Part shown: piece after piece, positions 1-8,200 of the stretch
Numbering within the stretch: the first letter of the stretch is position 1
Layout of the letters: each line of letters begins with the position of its first letter
Origin: Streptomyces sp. NBC_00224
Lineage (GTDB): Bacteria > Actinomycetota > Actinomycetes > Streptomycetales > Streptomycetaceae
NCBI RefSeq assembly: GCF_041435195.1
Contig: NZ_CP108106.1
Span: forward strand, 1,302,001-1,366,000
DNA: 64,000 nt
Reading direction: 5' to 3'
Translations under genes and position numbers: made by a program
The notes under the pieces: model-generated
The model's database searches: none
Told to the model about the DNA's origin: nothing
What the model saw: only the letters and a program-made list of their open reading frames with translations

Positions 1-156
1 AGCCACGTCCACCGGCCGCAGGTGGAGATCCTGCGCGGCCGCGAAGTGCGCATCGAGGCGGACCGCCCCCTGCCGTACGGGGCGGACGGTGAGGTCGAGG
101 CCGTCCTGCCGGTCACCGCGCGCGTCCTGCCGGGAGCGCTGACCCTGCTGGCGTGA
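1..156 (+). CDS. Diacylglycerol kinase family lipid kinase, C-terminal fragment
   Basis: Only the last 51 codons are inside the window; the frame is open from base 1 and stops with TGA at 154-156. The visible residues include VEILRGREVRIEADRPLPY, GADGE and VLPGALTLL, the typical closing beta-sandwich of the DagK/YegS lipid kinase family, which phosphorylates diacylglycerol or related lipids with ATP at the membrane. The catalytic N-terminal half lies upstream of the window, so activity cannot be judged. The family assignment is inferred from the conserved tail pattern. Confidence 0.7.
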   Translation, partial: SHVHRPQVEILRGREVRIEADRPLPYGADGEVEAVLPVTARVLPGALTLLA

Positions 157-196
157 CCCGGGGCGTACCGTCCGTGTTACGGGGAATCCGCACGGC

Positions 197-757
197 ATGA
201 CCACTCAAGTCGAGCGGGCCAAGGCACGAACGGCCAGGCGGGTCATGGCCGTTCGGATTCTGATCACGGTGGTGGCGATCGCGGCGCTGGTCGCGTTCTC
301 CGTCGTCCTCGCCGAGGTGACCCTCACCCCGTCGCCCGCGTCGCGCGACATCGCGGGGTCGAATCTGCGGCCGGGGCACTCACTGCGCCAGTACGCCGAC
401 GACTACACGTTCCTCGACGCCTGCCGGCAGGCCGGCGGCAATCTGCTGCTGGGCGCGCCCTTCGGGCTGATCCTGCCGGTGCTGGTGCGCCGACGGCTGC
501 GGGCGGTGCGCGTACTGCTGTACACGGTCGTCGTGATGGTCTTCATCGAGCTGGCGCAGGGGGCACTGGTCGAGGGGCGCGCGTTCGACGTGGACGACGT
601 GCTGCTCAACACGTCCGGGGCGCTGCTCGGCTATCTGGTGCTCGGCCGCCGCATGGGACGCGGCTTCCACCACCTCGGGGAGCGGCGGCGCGCGGGCGGG
701 AAGACGAGCCGGACGTGGCGCTTCGGCGAACGGCGGGCCGCCGCACCTCGCCGCTGA
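197..757 (+). CDS. VanZ family membrane protein
   Basis: This 186-residue protein has a membrane span at about residues 16-39, then two or three more hydrophobic stretches (about 81-95, 104-124, 135-150). Motifs NLLLGAPFGLILPVL, FIELAQ and DVDDVLLNTSGALLGY are the VanZ-like signature. VanZ relatives are integral membrane proteins linked to low-level teicoplanin resistance in enterococci; in Streptomyces the role is generally unknown. The start at 197 lies shortly after a GGGGAA stretch; an in-frame ATG at 245 would remove only the basic N-terminus. The gene is 40 bp downstream of the lipid kinase on the same strand. Confidence 0.8.
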   Translation: MTTQVERAKARTARRVMAVRILITVVAIAALVAFSVVLAEVTLTPSPASRDIAGSNLRPGHSLRQYADDYTFLDACRQAGGNLLLGAPFGLILPVLVRRRLRAVRVLLYTVVVMVFIELAQGALVEGRAFDVDDVLLNTSGALLGYLVLGRRMGRGFHHLGERRRAGGKTSRTWRFGERRAAAPRR

Positions 758-790
758 GGACCGCTGAAGGCCGCTGAGGACTGCTGAAGT
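751..790. repeat. Four tandem 10-bp repeats over the vanZ-like stop
   Basis: CCGCTGAGGA, CCGCTGAAGG, CCGCTGAGGA and CTGCTGAAGT follow one another without a gap, equivalent to two 20-bp units with two differences. The first unit contains the TGA stop of the VanZ-like gene and each unit carries a further TGA in the same relative place. Bases 791-1004 show no gene and no clear terminator; the promoter of the next gene must lie there. Confidence 0.7.
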
Positions 791-1004
791 CCGCGACCGG
801 CCTCACCCGGTGGTGCGCGGCCCGCACGCCCGCGCGCGGCCGGGCCGTGTCCGTCCGGACGTCACCCGTTCCGCCGTTCCGTATGCCCGATGCGGGGTCT
901 GTCACTACGATCCGTTATGGGCTGGTTCGCCCCCGGGAGTACACCGGCCCGGCCGCGGACTCCCCGCCCTCACGGCCAGACCCGCGAAAGGCAGGCACGC
1001 AACC

Positions 1005-1784
1005 ATGCTCAGCACCGACTTCGTCACCGGCGCACCCAACTGGCTCGACCTCGGCAGCCCCGACACGGCGGCCGCGGCGGACTTCTACAGCGGCGTCTTC
1101 GGGTGGGACTTCCAGTCCGCGGGCCCCGACGCCGGCGGGTACGGCTTCTTCCAAAAGAACGGCAAGACGGTCGCCGCCCTGGGTCCGCTCACCGAGGAGG
1201 GTGCGAGCCCGGCCTGGACGGTGTACTTCCAGACGCCGGACGCGGACGCCACCGCCAAGGCGGTCCAGAAGGCCGGCGGGAAGGTCCGGGCGGAGCCCTT
1301 CGACGTCATGGACGCCGGACGGATGGCCTGTCTCACCGACCCGGGCGGCGCCGAGTTCTCCGTCTGGCAGCCCGCCGCCACGAAGGGCCTGGAGGTGACG
1401 TGCCAGGACGACACGCTGCTCTGGGCCGAACTGCACGCCAAGGACGTACCGGCCGCGCTCTCCTTCTACCGCTCCCTGTTCGGCTGGCGGTCCCAGGAGA
1501 TGGAGTCCCCCGGCATGACCTACACCGTGCTGTCCACCGCCGAGGGCGACCAGAAGAACGCCTCGTTCGGCGGCCTCGCCCCGGCCCAGGAGGGCATGGA
1601 GCCGCGGTGGATCCCGTACTTCGCGGTGGCCGACGCGGATGCCACGGTCGGGCGGGCGCAGCAGCACGGCGGCTCGGTCATCATGCCCGCGGCGGACGTG
1701 CCGGACGTAGGCCGGATCGCCTGGCTCGCCGACCCCCACGGCGCCCCCTTCGCCATCCTCAAGCCCGACCCGCGGATGGCCTGA
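1005..1784 (+). CDS. VOC (glyoxalase/bleomycin-resistance fold) family protein, two domains
   Basis: This 259-residue protein consists of two tandem vicinal-oxygen-chelate domains. The first begins APNWLDLGSPDTAAAADFYS and ends at about residue 120 (DPGGAEFSVWQP). The second begins LLWAELHAKDVPAALSFYRS and ends DPHGAPFAILKP. Members use a paired beta-alpha-beta fold to bind metal or small molecules; several actinobacterial homologues are annotated only as hydroxylase-like, so the substrate is unknown. The ATG at 1005 is chosen because homology starts there; the frame stays open further upstream but codes for unrelated arginine-rich sequence. The gene converges on the GNAT gene 17 bp downstream. 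Confidence 0.85.
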   Translation: MLSTDFVTGAPNWLDLGSPDTAAAADFYSGVFGWDFQSAGPDAGGYGFFQKNGKTVAALGPLTEEGASPAWTVYFQTPDADATAKAVQKAGGKVRAEPFDVMDAGRMACLTDPGGAEFSVWQPAATKGLEVTCQDDTLLWAELHAKDVPAALSFYRSLFGWRSQEMESPGMTYTVLSTAEGDQKNASFGGLAPAQEGMEPRWIPYFAVADADATVGRAQQHGGSVIMPAADVPDVGRIAWLADPHGAPFAILKPDPRMA

Positions 1785-1800
1785 CCTCGCCGTCCGGCAC

Positions 1801-2334
1801 TCACATGGGGTACGAGAGCAGCCTCACCGGGCCGTCGGGCCACGGCTCGTCGTCGTGCAGCGGGATCCACATGGTCCGCAGCGGCATGACGACGGGGCCT
1901 GCGGGCTGCTCCACTTCGACGTCCCGGTCGAGGGTCCGCCAGCCGAGGCGCTGATAGAGGGCGACGAGCGGTGGCCGGCAGAACAGGAGCGCGTGCCGCG
2001 GCCCCCTGGTGCGCGCGTGGTCCAGAGCCGCGCCCACGACCAGCCGCGCCAGACCGTGCCCGCGCAGAGCCGCGGCGACGGCCACCCCGCCGACGCCCAT
2101 CACCTGTGTGTCGGCGCCGCCGATCGACATCCGCAGCGGCAGCAGTCCCGCGTGCGCCACCAGCCGGCCCTCGTGGCGGACACCGAAGTGGTCCTCCTTG
2201 GGCAGCCAGGTCAGACCGGCGTCCGCGACACCGAAGGGATCGGCGCCATCGCCCAGGATCTCGCTCTGGTCGGCCTTCGTGTACCCGGGCAGCCGCACCG
2301 CGGCAAGCGGCGCCGAGGAAAGTGGATCAGTCAT
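1801..2334 (-). CDS. GNAT family N-acetyltransferase
   Basis: The protein is about 177 residues with a GNAT acetyl-CoA site: VMGVGGVAVAAALRGHGLARLVVGAALDHA resembles motif A (here R-G-H-G-L-A in the pyrophosphate loop), and LYQRLGW is the usual motif B closing element. It should transfer an acetyl group from acetyl-CoA to an unknown amine. The start at 2334 is preferred because ATGACTGA overlaps the stop of the upstream MFS gene by 8 bp, a translational-coupling arrangement; an ATG at 2349 adds five residues. Coupling suggests that enzyme and exporter act on the same compound. Confidence 0.85.
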   Translation of the reverse strand: MTDPLSSAPLAAVRLPGYTKADQSEILGDGADPFGVADAGLTWLPKEDHFGVRHEGRLVAHAGLLPLRMSIGGADTQVMGVGGVAVAAALRGHGLARLVVGAALDHARTRGPRHALLFCRPPLVALYQRLGWRTLDRDVEVEQPAGPVVMPLRTMWIPLHDDEPWPDGPVRLLSYPM

Positions 2335-3664
2335 CTCGACATGATCCACTACGGGCCGACTCCTGGCCAGGCCCGCTCAGGACGGGGCCGCCCGCGACCG
2401 GCCCGGCCTGCTCGGGGCGGCGCGCGCGGACCGGGGTGAACAGCGCGAGCACCGCGGTGAGCAGACAGCACGCCCCGGCGACCAGGCACACCGACCCCGT
2501 TCCGTAGCGCTGCGCGGCCCAGGTGAGGACGGCCGCGCCGATGGGGGCCGCCGAGTAGTGGATGGTCCAGAAGGCCGAGGTGACCCGGCCGAGCAGATGG
2601 TCCGGGGTCACTTCCTGCCGCAGCGACATCGAGCAGGTCCCCGACACGCTGACGCACCCGAGGAACGCGGCGGTCAGGGCCGCGATGCCCGCCACGCTCC
2701 CGGCCGAGCCGATCGCCGCCAGGGCGAGCCCGCAGACCGCGACGCCGCCGGTCCAGGTCGCGCCGAAGCCGAGCCGGTGGCGGATCCGGGCGACGAGCAG
2801 CGCGCCGACGACCGTGCCCAGGGCGCCCACGGCGAAGACGGTGCCGACCGCGCCGTCGCCCTGGCCGAGGTCGTGCTTGAGGTGATAGATGATCAAGTCG
2901 TTGAGACCGAGCGTCAGAAAGCTGAAGACCGACAGCAGAACGGTGAGGCTCCGCAGCACCGGATGCCGCCGCAGGAACGACACCCCGGCGGCGAACTCCT
3001 TGCCCATCGACTCCCGCCGAGGGCCCGGCACCGCGTCATCGGACGGCGCGGTACGGCCCTTGAACCGTACGAAGCTCAGGCAGGCGGCCGACACCCCGAA
3101 GCTCGCCGCGTCCACGGCGACGGCCGCCGCCGGGCCCAGCCACGCCGCCAGCACGCCCGCGAGCAGCGGCCCGACGACTCCGGCCGCCGCCGCCGTCGCG
3201 TTGAGCCTGCCGTTGGCCTCCGTGATGCGGTCGCCCGGCACGAGCGCCCGTACAGCGGTGACGTAGGTGACGGAGAACAGCATCCCGACGGTCTCGGCCA
3301 GCGGAAGGACCACGTACAGCAGCCAGATCTGCGGGCCGAACGCCCACACCAGCGGAATCAGCGCGTACAGCACCAGGCGGGCGAGGTCGCACGCGATCAG
3401 CAGCTTCCTGCGGTCCAGCCGGTCGACCACGACCCCGGCGAACACCCCCGCGCCGACCGCGGCCGCGCCCGCGGCGCCGGTCAGCAGGCCCATCTGCGCG
3501 ACCGAGCCCGTCGCGTGCAGCACCAGCAGCGGCAGGGCGATCAGGGCGAACGAGTCACCGACGACGGAGAGGGTCTGCGCGGCCCAGAAGACGCCGAAGT
3601 CGCGGTCGCGCGACAGCGAGCGCGACCGCCCGGACAAGGGCTCGTCACCGGTGAGTTGAGGCAT
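2327..3664 (-). CDS. MFS transporter (putative drug/metabolite efflux)
   Basis: This 445-residue protein has about twelve hydrophobic segments. FGVFWAAQTLSVVGDSFALIALPLLVLHATGS is a typical first helix pair of the MFS_3/enterobactin-exporter-like group, and VFAGVVVDRLDRRKLLIACD carries the conserved loop 2-3 motif (D-R-x-x-R-R). The C-terminal tail after about residue 420 is Gly/Pro-rich and probably cytoplasmic. Proton-driven export of a small molecule is inferred from the family. It is translationally coupled to the GNAT gene downstream. Confidence 0.85.
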   Translation of the reverse strand: MPQLTGDEPLSGRSRSLSRDRDFGVFWAAQTLSVVGDSFALIALPLLVLHATGSVAQMGLLTGAAGAAAVGAGVFAGVVVDRLDRRKLLIACDLARLVLYALIPLVWAFGPQIWLLYVVLPLAETVGMLFSVTYVTAVRALVPGDRITEANGRLNATAAAAGVVGPLLAGVLAAWLGPAAAVAVDAASFGVSAACLSFVRFKGRTAPSDDAVPGPRRESMGKEFAAGVSFLRRHPVLRSLTVLLSVFSFLTLGLNDLIIYHLKHDLGQGDGAVGTVFAVGALGTVVGALLVARIRHRLGFGATWTGGVAVCGLALAAIGSAGSVAGIAALTAAFLGCVSVSGTCSMSLRQEVTPDHLLGRVTSAFWTIHYSAAPIGAAVLTWAAQRYGTGSVCLVAGACCLLTAVLALFTPVRARRPEQAGPVAGGPVLSGPGQESARSGSCRDD

Positions 3665-3700
3665 TCGGGGAGGGTAGTACGCGGCGCACGCGAAGTCTCA

Positions 3701-4258
3701 TCATTTCTCCACGGCAGGCGAGCTCGCCTTCGAAGCGTGCGCGGGTGCGGCCCGTCCGCCGGCGGACGAAGTCAGGTCCCGGCCGGGCCAGGGCGCGTCG
3801 TGGAGAGCGGTTCGTCGGATCCAGTCGTGGCGTGCCGCGTGCAGCGCGAGCTGGAAGCGGGAGACGGACCCCGCGAGCTGGTGGAGCTGTTCCAGGTTCC
3901 TCGACAGGGTGCGGCGGCTGATGCCGAGCAGGTCCGCGATGTTGTCGTCGCTCACCCCGGTGCCGAGCAGCTCCAGGATGCGGCGCTGGACGGGGCGCAG
4001 CGCACGCGGCACCTGACCGCTCAGATACATCGGGTAGGCGGAGCGCCAGGCCGTCTCGAAGAGGCCCGTCAGGGCGGAGAGCAGGCTGGAGGGGCGCACC
4101 ACCGGCAGGGAGCCGTTCGACTCGGCCTCGACCGACGACGAGGTGCTGCGCACGGCGGACGCGGAGTACACCACGCCCCGCCCGAGTCGCTCCACCTCGG
4201 TCGGGTTGGGCCCGCCCGCCGTGTGGTACGGCGGTGAGTCGAAGCGCAGGACCTCGGC
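3701..4258 (-). pseudogene. LuxR-type HTH regulator, 5'-truncated
   Basis: The reading frame codes for the C-terminal half of a LuxR-family regulator of the TrmB-like N-domain class: LRFDSPPY, LGRGVVYSASAVR, LLSALTGLFETAWRSAYP, then the helix-turn-helix VQRRILELLGTGVSDDNIADLLGISRRTLSRNLEQL. Upstream of about 4258 the same frame is still open but encodes Gly/Arg/Gln-rich sequence that is the antisense of an MFS gene fragment, so the natural N-terminal half is missing. No plausible start lies in the homologous part. I call it a pseudogene; a fortuitous fusion protein starting at 4567 cannot be excluded. Confidence 0.65.
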
Positions 4259-4591
4259 GGGGTGTATCTGATGCTCGGCAGCCCGCTGTCGGGCACACCG
4301 GCGACCGTGGCCTGCCTGTGCCTGTACGGGGCGTTCTACGCGGCCACGGACGGAGTGCTCATGGCGCTCGCGGCCCCCGCGTTCCCCGAGGCCCTGCGGA
4401 CGACGGGACTGGCCTGCGTCCAGACCGCCCAGGCCCTCGCCTACTTCGCCTCGTCCGTCGCCTTCGGCCTCGCCTGGGCCGCCTGGGGCCCGGCCACCGC
4501 GTCCAGGGCCGCTCTGGTCGCCGTGCCGGTGGCCCTGGGCGTCACGATGACGGCCCTGCGGGGCCACCCCATGAAGGAGACCGTCCGATGA
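4259..4591 (+). pseudogene. MFS transporter remnant (C-terminal quarter)
   Basis: About 110 codons encode the last three or four helices of an MFS protein: YLMLGSPLSGTPATVACLC, YGAFYAATDGVLMALAAPAFP, TGLACVQTAQALAYFASS. The N-terminal three quarters are absent and the frame begins at the junction with the LuxR remnant on the other strand. A stop in this frame sits at 4235-4237, just inside the regulator. The stop at 4589-4591 overlaps the next start as ATGA, preserving the ancestral operon coupling to the TolB-like gene. Confidence 0.7.
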
Positions 4592-5217
4592 CCGCCCGGA
4601 CCACCTGGCTCACCCACGTCTCGCGCTCGCCCCGACGCCGTGTGGTGAGTGCGTCGATCGGTTTCACCGCGCTGGCGGTACTGGCCGGCTCTGCCATCGT
4701 CGCGGCTCGTCCGGACACCCCGGCCGCGGTGGCCGGGCAGGGCGCGGTGTCCCTGCTGCCCGTGTCCCCGTCCGTCCGGGAAGGGCCCGGGCTCGCGGCG
4801 TTGAGCACCGCGTCCGACAGCCACGGACGGCTGATCGCGGTACCCTCGGGAGCACCCGGCACCCCCAGGACGGTCTCCCGGCTGAAGTGCGCGAGGTTCC
4901 ACGCGGCGGTGGGCACGGGGCTGTGCCTCCGCCTGGACGGTGTTCGTCACCCGTGACTCCTACAACGGCGGACGCTTCTCCACCCGGGCCGGCATCCTCG
5001 ACACCCGCACCGACGCTCTCGTACCCACCCTGGAGGACTGGCCGGTCACGGTCGCGGACCGGCACCCGGATCGCGTTCAAGGCCGCGCGCGACGGCAACC
5101 CCCGGCACGGGTGGCGCCTGTCGGTGCTCAACCTCGCCACCGGCCGGGTCACCCCGCTCGCCGAGGAACACAGCGTCGATGACCAGGCGGTGTGGCTCGA
5201 CTCCGCGGCCGTCTACA
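4588..5217 (+). pseudogene. TolB-like secreted/beta-propeller protein, frameshifted, internally deleted and 3'-truncated
   Basis: An N-terminal signal anchor (IGFTALAVLAGSAIVAARP) opens in one frame and reads to SRLKCARFHAAVGTGLCLRLDG. The product then continues in a second frame from about 4940 (FVTRDSYNGGRFSTRAGILD, LVPTLEDWPVTV). A third frame from about 5060 encodes GTRIAFKAARDGNPRHGWR, LSVLNLATGRVTPLAEEHSV and DDQAVWLD. Between the last two pieces the middle propeller repeats usual for this Streptomyces family are missing, and homology ends at about 5217, where the 3' end of the opposite gene begins. Two frame breaks, one internal deletion and a lost 3' end make this clearly non-functional. 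Confidence 0.7.
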
Positions 5218-5740
5218 AGTCGTGCACCGCTGTGCGGGCGGCGGAGACGAAAGCCAGGACCGACTCCCAGAAGGGGTCGTAGCACTGGTCGAACAGTGCG
5301 ACGGCGTCCGGCTCGCCCTCGATGGACGCTCCAAGTGCCCGGTGCGGAGGGCGGGTCGAGAGCCTGAGCGTCTCGGCGGCCGCGGCCACGTTGTCCGGGC
5401 CCTCCAGGTTGATCACCCATATGAAGTGGCGGAGCCTGCCGTACTCCACCCGCAGGCTGGACTGCACCTCTCGCAGCGCGGGGAGCTGTTCGGCGTGGCT
5501 GCCGCCCGACTTGTGGATGTCCGACACCGTCCAGTACAGCTCCGCCATCTTGTGCGCCTGCTCGATCAGGCTCACATAGGCCGACCGCCGAGCCTCGCTG
5601 ATCCGGAGGGTGCGCTGGGTCCGCTCGGTGGCGGCGGCCTGGATCTGGGCCGCGCGGGCCGTGCCGCGGCTGGTGACCCAGCTGGCGAGCACGGCCGTGC
5701 CGGCGGTCAACGACGAGATCCAGAGGGCCGAGTCAGTCAC
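5213..5740 (-). CDS. Conserved hypothetical protein with N-terminal membrane segment
   Basis: This 175-residue protein has one weak hydrophobic stretch near the N-terminus (ALWISSLTAGTAVLASWV), followed by a mostly helical, charged region (AQIQAAATERTQRTLRISEA, YVSLIEQAHKMAELYW). The pattern resembles small actinobacterial membrane-anchored proteins of unknown function. I do not recognise a catalytic motif. Its 3' end abuts the broken TolB-like gene on the other strand, so the last few codons may themselves have been altered by that event. Confidence 0.65.
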   Translation of the reverse strand: MTDSALWISSLTAGTAVLASWVTSRGTARAAQIQAAATERTQRTLRISEARRSAYVSLIEQAHKMAELYWTVSDIHKSGGSHAEQLPALREVQSSLRVEYGRLRHFIWVINLEGPDNVAAAAETLRLSTRPPHRALGASIEGEPDAVALFDQCYDPFWESVLAFVSAARTAVHDL

Positions 5741-5791
5741 GCCCCGGACCCTTCCCCGGCACGCCCCCTCCGACTCGCCGCTGGCCGAACC

Positions 5792-7720
5792 TCACGAGGC
5801 GGACCCGCCGTTGAACCACAGCTGGGCGTGCTGGGTGGAGTCGCACGGGGTCACCATCGCGCCGTTGCTGCCCACTTCGAGGCATTCACCGCTCGATGTG
5901 TTCTTGATGGTGCTGCCGGACGACGTGCGGGTACCTATCCGCCAGTGCTGGCCGCCGGCGGTCTGGCCGCAGGGGAAGGTGGTGGCGTAGCCGGTGAAAC
6001 CGCCGCCCCCGCCGAAGTCGCTGCCGCCCACGAGGCAGTAGCCGCTGCCCCGGTTGATCAGCTGGAAGGTGCCGTCGGAGGCGTACTTGAAGGTCCACGC
6101 GTACGACGAGGTGGACTCGCAGGGTCCGTACGAGGCGCCGGTGCCGCCGGCGCTCAGGCACTGGCTGTTGGAGACGTTCTTGATGCGGTAGGTGCCAGGC
6201 GAGCCGATCGTCGAGCCGCCGGTCTGGGCAGGCGGATCCGCCGGGGGACGGTTGGTACGGGTGCCGCCTCCGGCTGGTGTGCCGCCGCCCGAGCCCGAGC
6301 CACCCGCATCGGAGCCGCCCGCCGCGCCGCCCGGACGCGGGCCGGATCCCGGGGGTGCGGCGGTCGCACCCGAGGATTCGGACGCTCCCGAAGGTCCCGA
6401 GGAGGCCGCGCCCGACGGGCCCGACGAGGCACCGGGGGCGGACGGCGACGGCGTGCCCGAGCGGTTCGGCTGCGCCGAAGAGGCTCCCCCGGACTGCCCG
6501 GCGGAGTGTGCGGCGGGGGACGACGCCCCGGTGGAGGGCCGGTCCGCGCCGCGCGTGTCGGATCCGTACGGCATGAGGCTGACGCCGATGACCGTACCGC
6601 TCACGACGACCACGGCCGGGACCACGGCGAGCAGCACGCGGGTGCGGCGTTCGCGCGGCTTCTTGGGGGCGGGCGCGTCCCGCACCACGCCCACCTCCGG
6701 CCCGGCAGCGGGGCGGAGGTTGACCGTCGAGCGGGTGAACTCGGCCAGGTCGGGCACCTTCGCGGCGAAGGCGGCCCGCTCGGACAGCCGCTCGGCGATG
6801 GCCGACGGCCACGCCGGGGAGCCGGACGGCGCCTTCTCGCGGGCGAGGTCGGCCAGGCCGGCCGCGGCGGGCCGGGCGGCGGGGTTCTTGGCCAGACAGG
6901 TTTCGAGGAGGTCCGCCAGGTCGGCGTCGACGCGGCGCACCGCTTCGAGGTCGGGCTCCTCGTGCACGATGCGGTACAGCTGGGCGTGCCCGGCCCCCTC
7001 GCCGAACGGCGGCCGTCCCGTCGCCGCGTACACGAGCAGACAGCCGAGGGAGAACACATCGGCGGCGCCCGTCAACCGGACGCTGCCCGCGGCCTGTTCG
7101 GGTGCCATGTAGGCGAGCGTCCCGATGACCATGCCGGTCTGGGTCAGCCTGCTCTGGTCCGCGGCCCGCGCGATCCCGAAGTCGATCAGGGTGAGGCCGT
7201 CCAGGGTCAGCATCACGTTGGAGGGCTTGAGGTCCCGGTGGACGATCTCCCGCGAGTGCACGGCGTGCAGGGAGGACGCGGCGTCCCGCAGCAGCCGCCA
7301 GAGCGCCTCGCGCGGCAGCGAGCCGCCGTGCAGCTCGACCGCCTCGTCCAAGGTCAGTCCGGGTACGTATTCGGTGGCGAACCACGGCGGCCGCGCGGTG
7401 CGGTCGGTGGCGAGGAGCGCCGCGCTGACACCGGTGGGCAGCCGGCCCAGGTTGTCGAGTTCGTGCCCGAAGTGCCGCAGGAAGTCCTGGTCTTCGGCCA
7501 GGACCGGGAGGACCTGCTTGACGGCGGTGTAACGGCCCGAGGCCAGGCCGAGGTACACCCGCCCCATTCCGCCGGAACCGAGCCTTCCGACAAGCGGGAA
7601 CGAGCCGATCTGCCGAGGGTCGTCCGGCCCGAGCGGCTCCGCCCCACTGCCACTCAGATCGACACCATGCTCCCCGCCCACCGGCGTGCCCCCTTCACTC
7701 GTCCACCCCTGGTGCCCCAC
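5792..7720 (-). CDS. Membrane serine/threonine protein kinase with C-terminal ricin-type lectin domain
   Basis: The product has 642 residues. The kinase domain spans about residues 38-300, with the glycine loop GRLGSGGMGRVYLG, the lysine in TAVKQVLP, the catalytic loop HRDLKPSNVML, DFGIARA and MAPEQ. One membrane span follows (VLLAVVPAVVVVSGTVIGVS), then about 110 residues rich in Ser, Gly and Pro. An extracellular beta-trefoil covers about residues 500-642 (CLSAGGTG, CLVGGSD, CLEVGSNG repeats and W motifs). PknB-type kinases usually carry PASTA repeats; here a sugar-binding sensor is likely instead. The GTG at 7720 is preceded by GGAG at six bases. Confidence 0.85.
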   Translation of the reverse strand: MGHQGWTSEGGTPVGGEHGVDLSGSGAEPLGPDDPRQIGSFPLVGRLGSGGMGRVYLGLASGRYTAVKQVLPVLAEDQDFLRHFGHELDNLGRLPTGVSAALLATDRTARPPWFATEYVPGLTLDEAVELHGGSLPREALWRLLRDAASSLHAVHSREIVHRDLKPSNVMLTLDGLTLIDFGIARAADQSRLTQTGMVIGTLAYMAPEQAAGSVRLTGAADVFSLGCLLVYAATGRPPFGEGAGHAQLYRIVHEEPDLEAVRRVDADLADLLETCLAKNPAARPAAAGLADLAREKAPSGSPAWPSAIAERLSERAAFAAKVPDLAEFTRSTVNLRPAAGPEVGVVRDAPAPKKPRERRTRVLLAVVPAVVVVSGTVIGVSLMPYGSDTRGADRPSTGASSPAAHSAGQSGGASSAQPNRSGTPSPSAPGASSGPSGAASSGPSGASESSGATAAPPGSGPRPGGAAGGSDAGGSGSGGGTPAGGGTRTNRPPADPPAQTGGSTIGSPGTYRIKNVSNSQCLSAGGTGASYGPCESTSSYAWTFKYASDGTFQLINRGSGYCLVGGSDFGGGGGFTGYATTFPCGQTAGGQHWRIGTRTSSGSTIKNTSSGECLEVGSNGAMVTPCDSTQHAQLWFNGGSAS

Positions 7721-7864
7721 CCGTCACTCCAGGGAGATCGACACCTTCCCATGGATGACATGTTCCTGCACGGAAAGGTTCCCGGGAGGGGGAACTGGCG
7801 TACGAGAAGATCCCTCAAGTGGGGCTTGTCGGCAGCGATTTCAGGACGAGAGCCGAAAGCTCGC

Positions 7865-8071
7865 CTACCACTGCTCCTTCCTCGGTTCGGCCGACGGTCG
7901 AACCGCGCAGTCGGGGCCCGGCGCCATGATCGACTCATGGCCGTCCGAGAAGCGGACCCGGTAGGGCGGTGTGCCGTTCTCCCCCAGCACCTGGACGATC
8001 TCGCCCGTCTTGTCGTGCTGGCCCACGACCCTGCCGTGCTGCACCAGGTGGTCACCCTTGGTCGCTCGCAT
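7865..8071 (-). CDS. DUF1918 domain protein
   Basis: This 68-residue protein begins MRATKGDHLVQHGRVVGQHD and contains GEIVQVLGENGTPPYRVRFSDGHE, the SH3-like DUF1918 fold widespread in actinobacteria. The function is unknown; some relatives lie next to stress genes. The start at 8071 fits the domain exactly, although the frame stays open far upstream. It is divergent from the NmrA-like oxidoreductase gene, sharing a 129-bp intergenic region. Confidence 0.85.
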   Translation of the reverse strand: MRATKGDHLVQHGRVVGQHDKTGEIVQVLGENGTPPYRVRFSDGHESIMAPGPDCAVRPSAEPRKEQW

Positions 8072-8200
8072 CGAGGCCTCCCTCGGAAGCGGACTGGTCG
8101 GTAACAGCATTTTATGACCGTCTGGCGCGACAAGCCCGTTCTGACGTCGTTGACCATGCGGGAGGGAACCCGGAAGGCACGGCGACCGAGGAGGACGTAC

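Noticed and set aside
2558..4237. 559-codon plus-strand frame opposite the MFS and LuxR genes
   Set aside because: Arg/Asp/Gly-rich antisense product without motifs; the minus-strand transporter has clear helices.
5192..8104. Open frame of 970 codons on the plus strand opposite the kinase
   Set aside because: It is the mirror of a well-supported kinase gene; its product is low-complexity Gly/Arg/Val sequence with no domain, as expected opposite high-GC codons.
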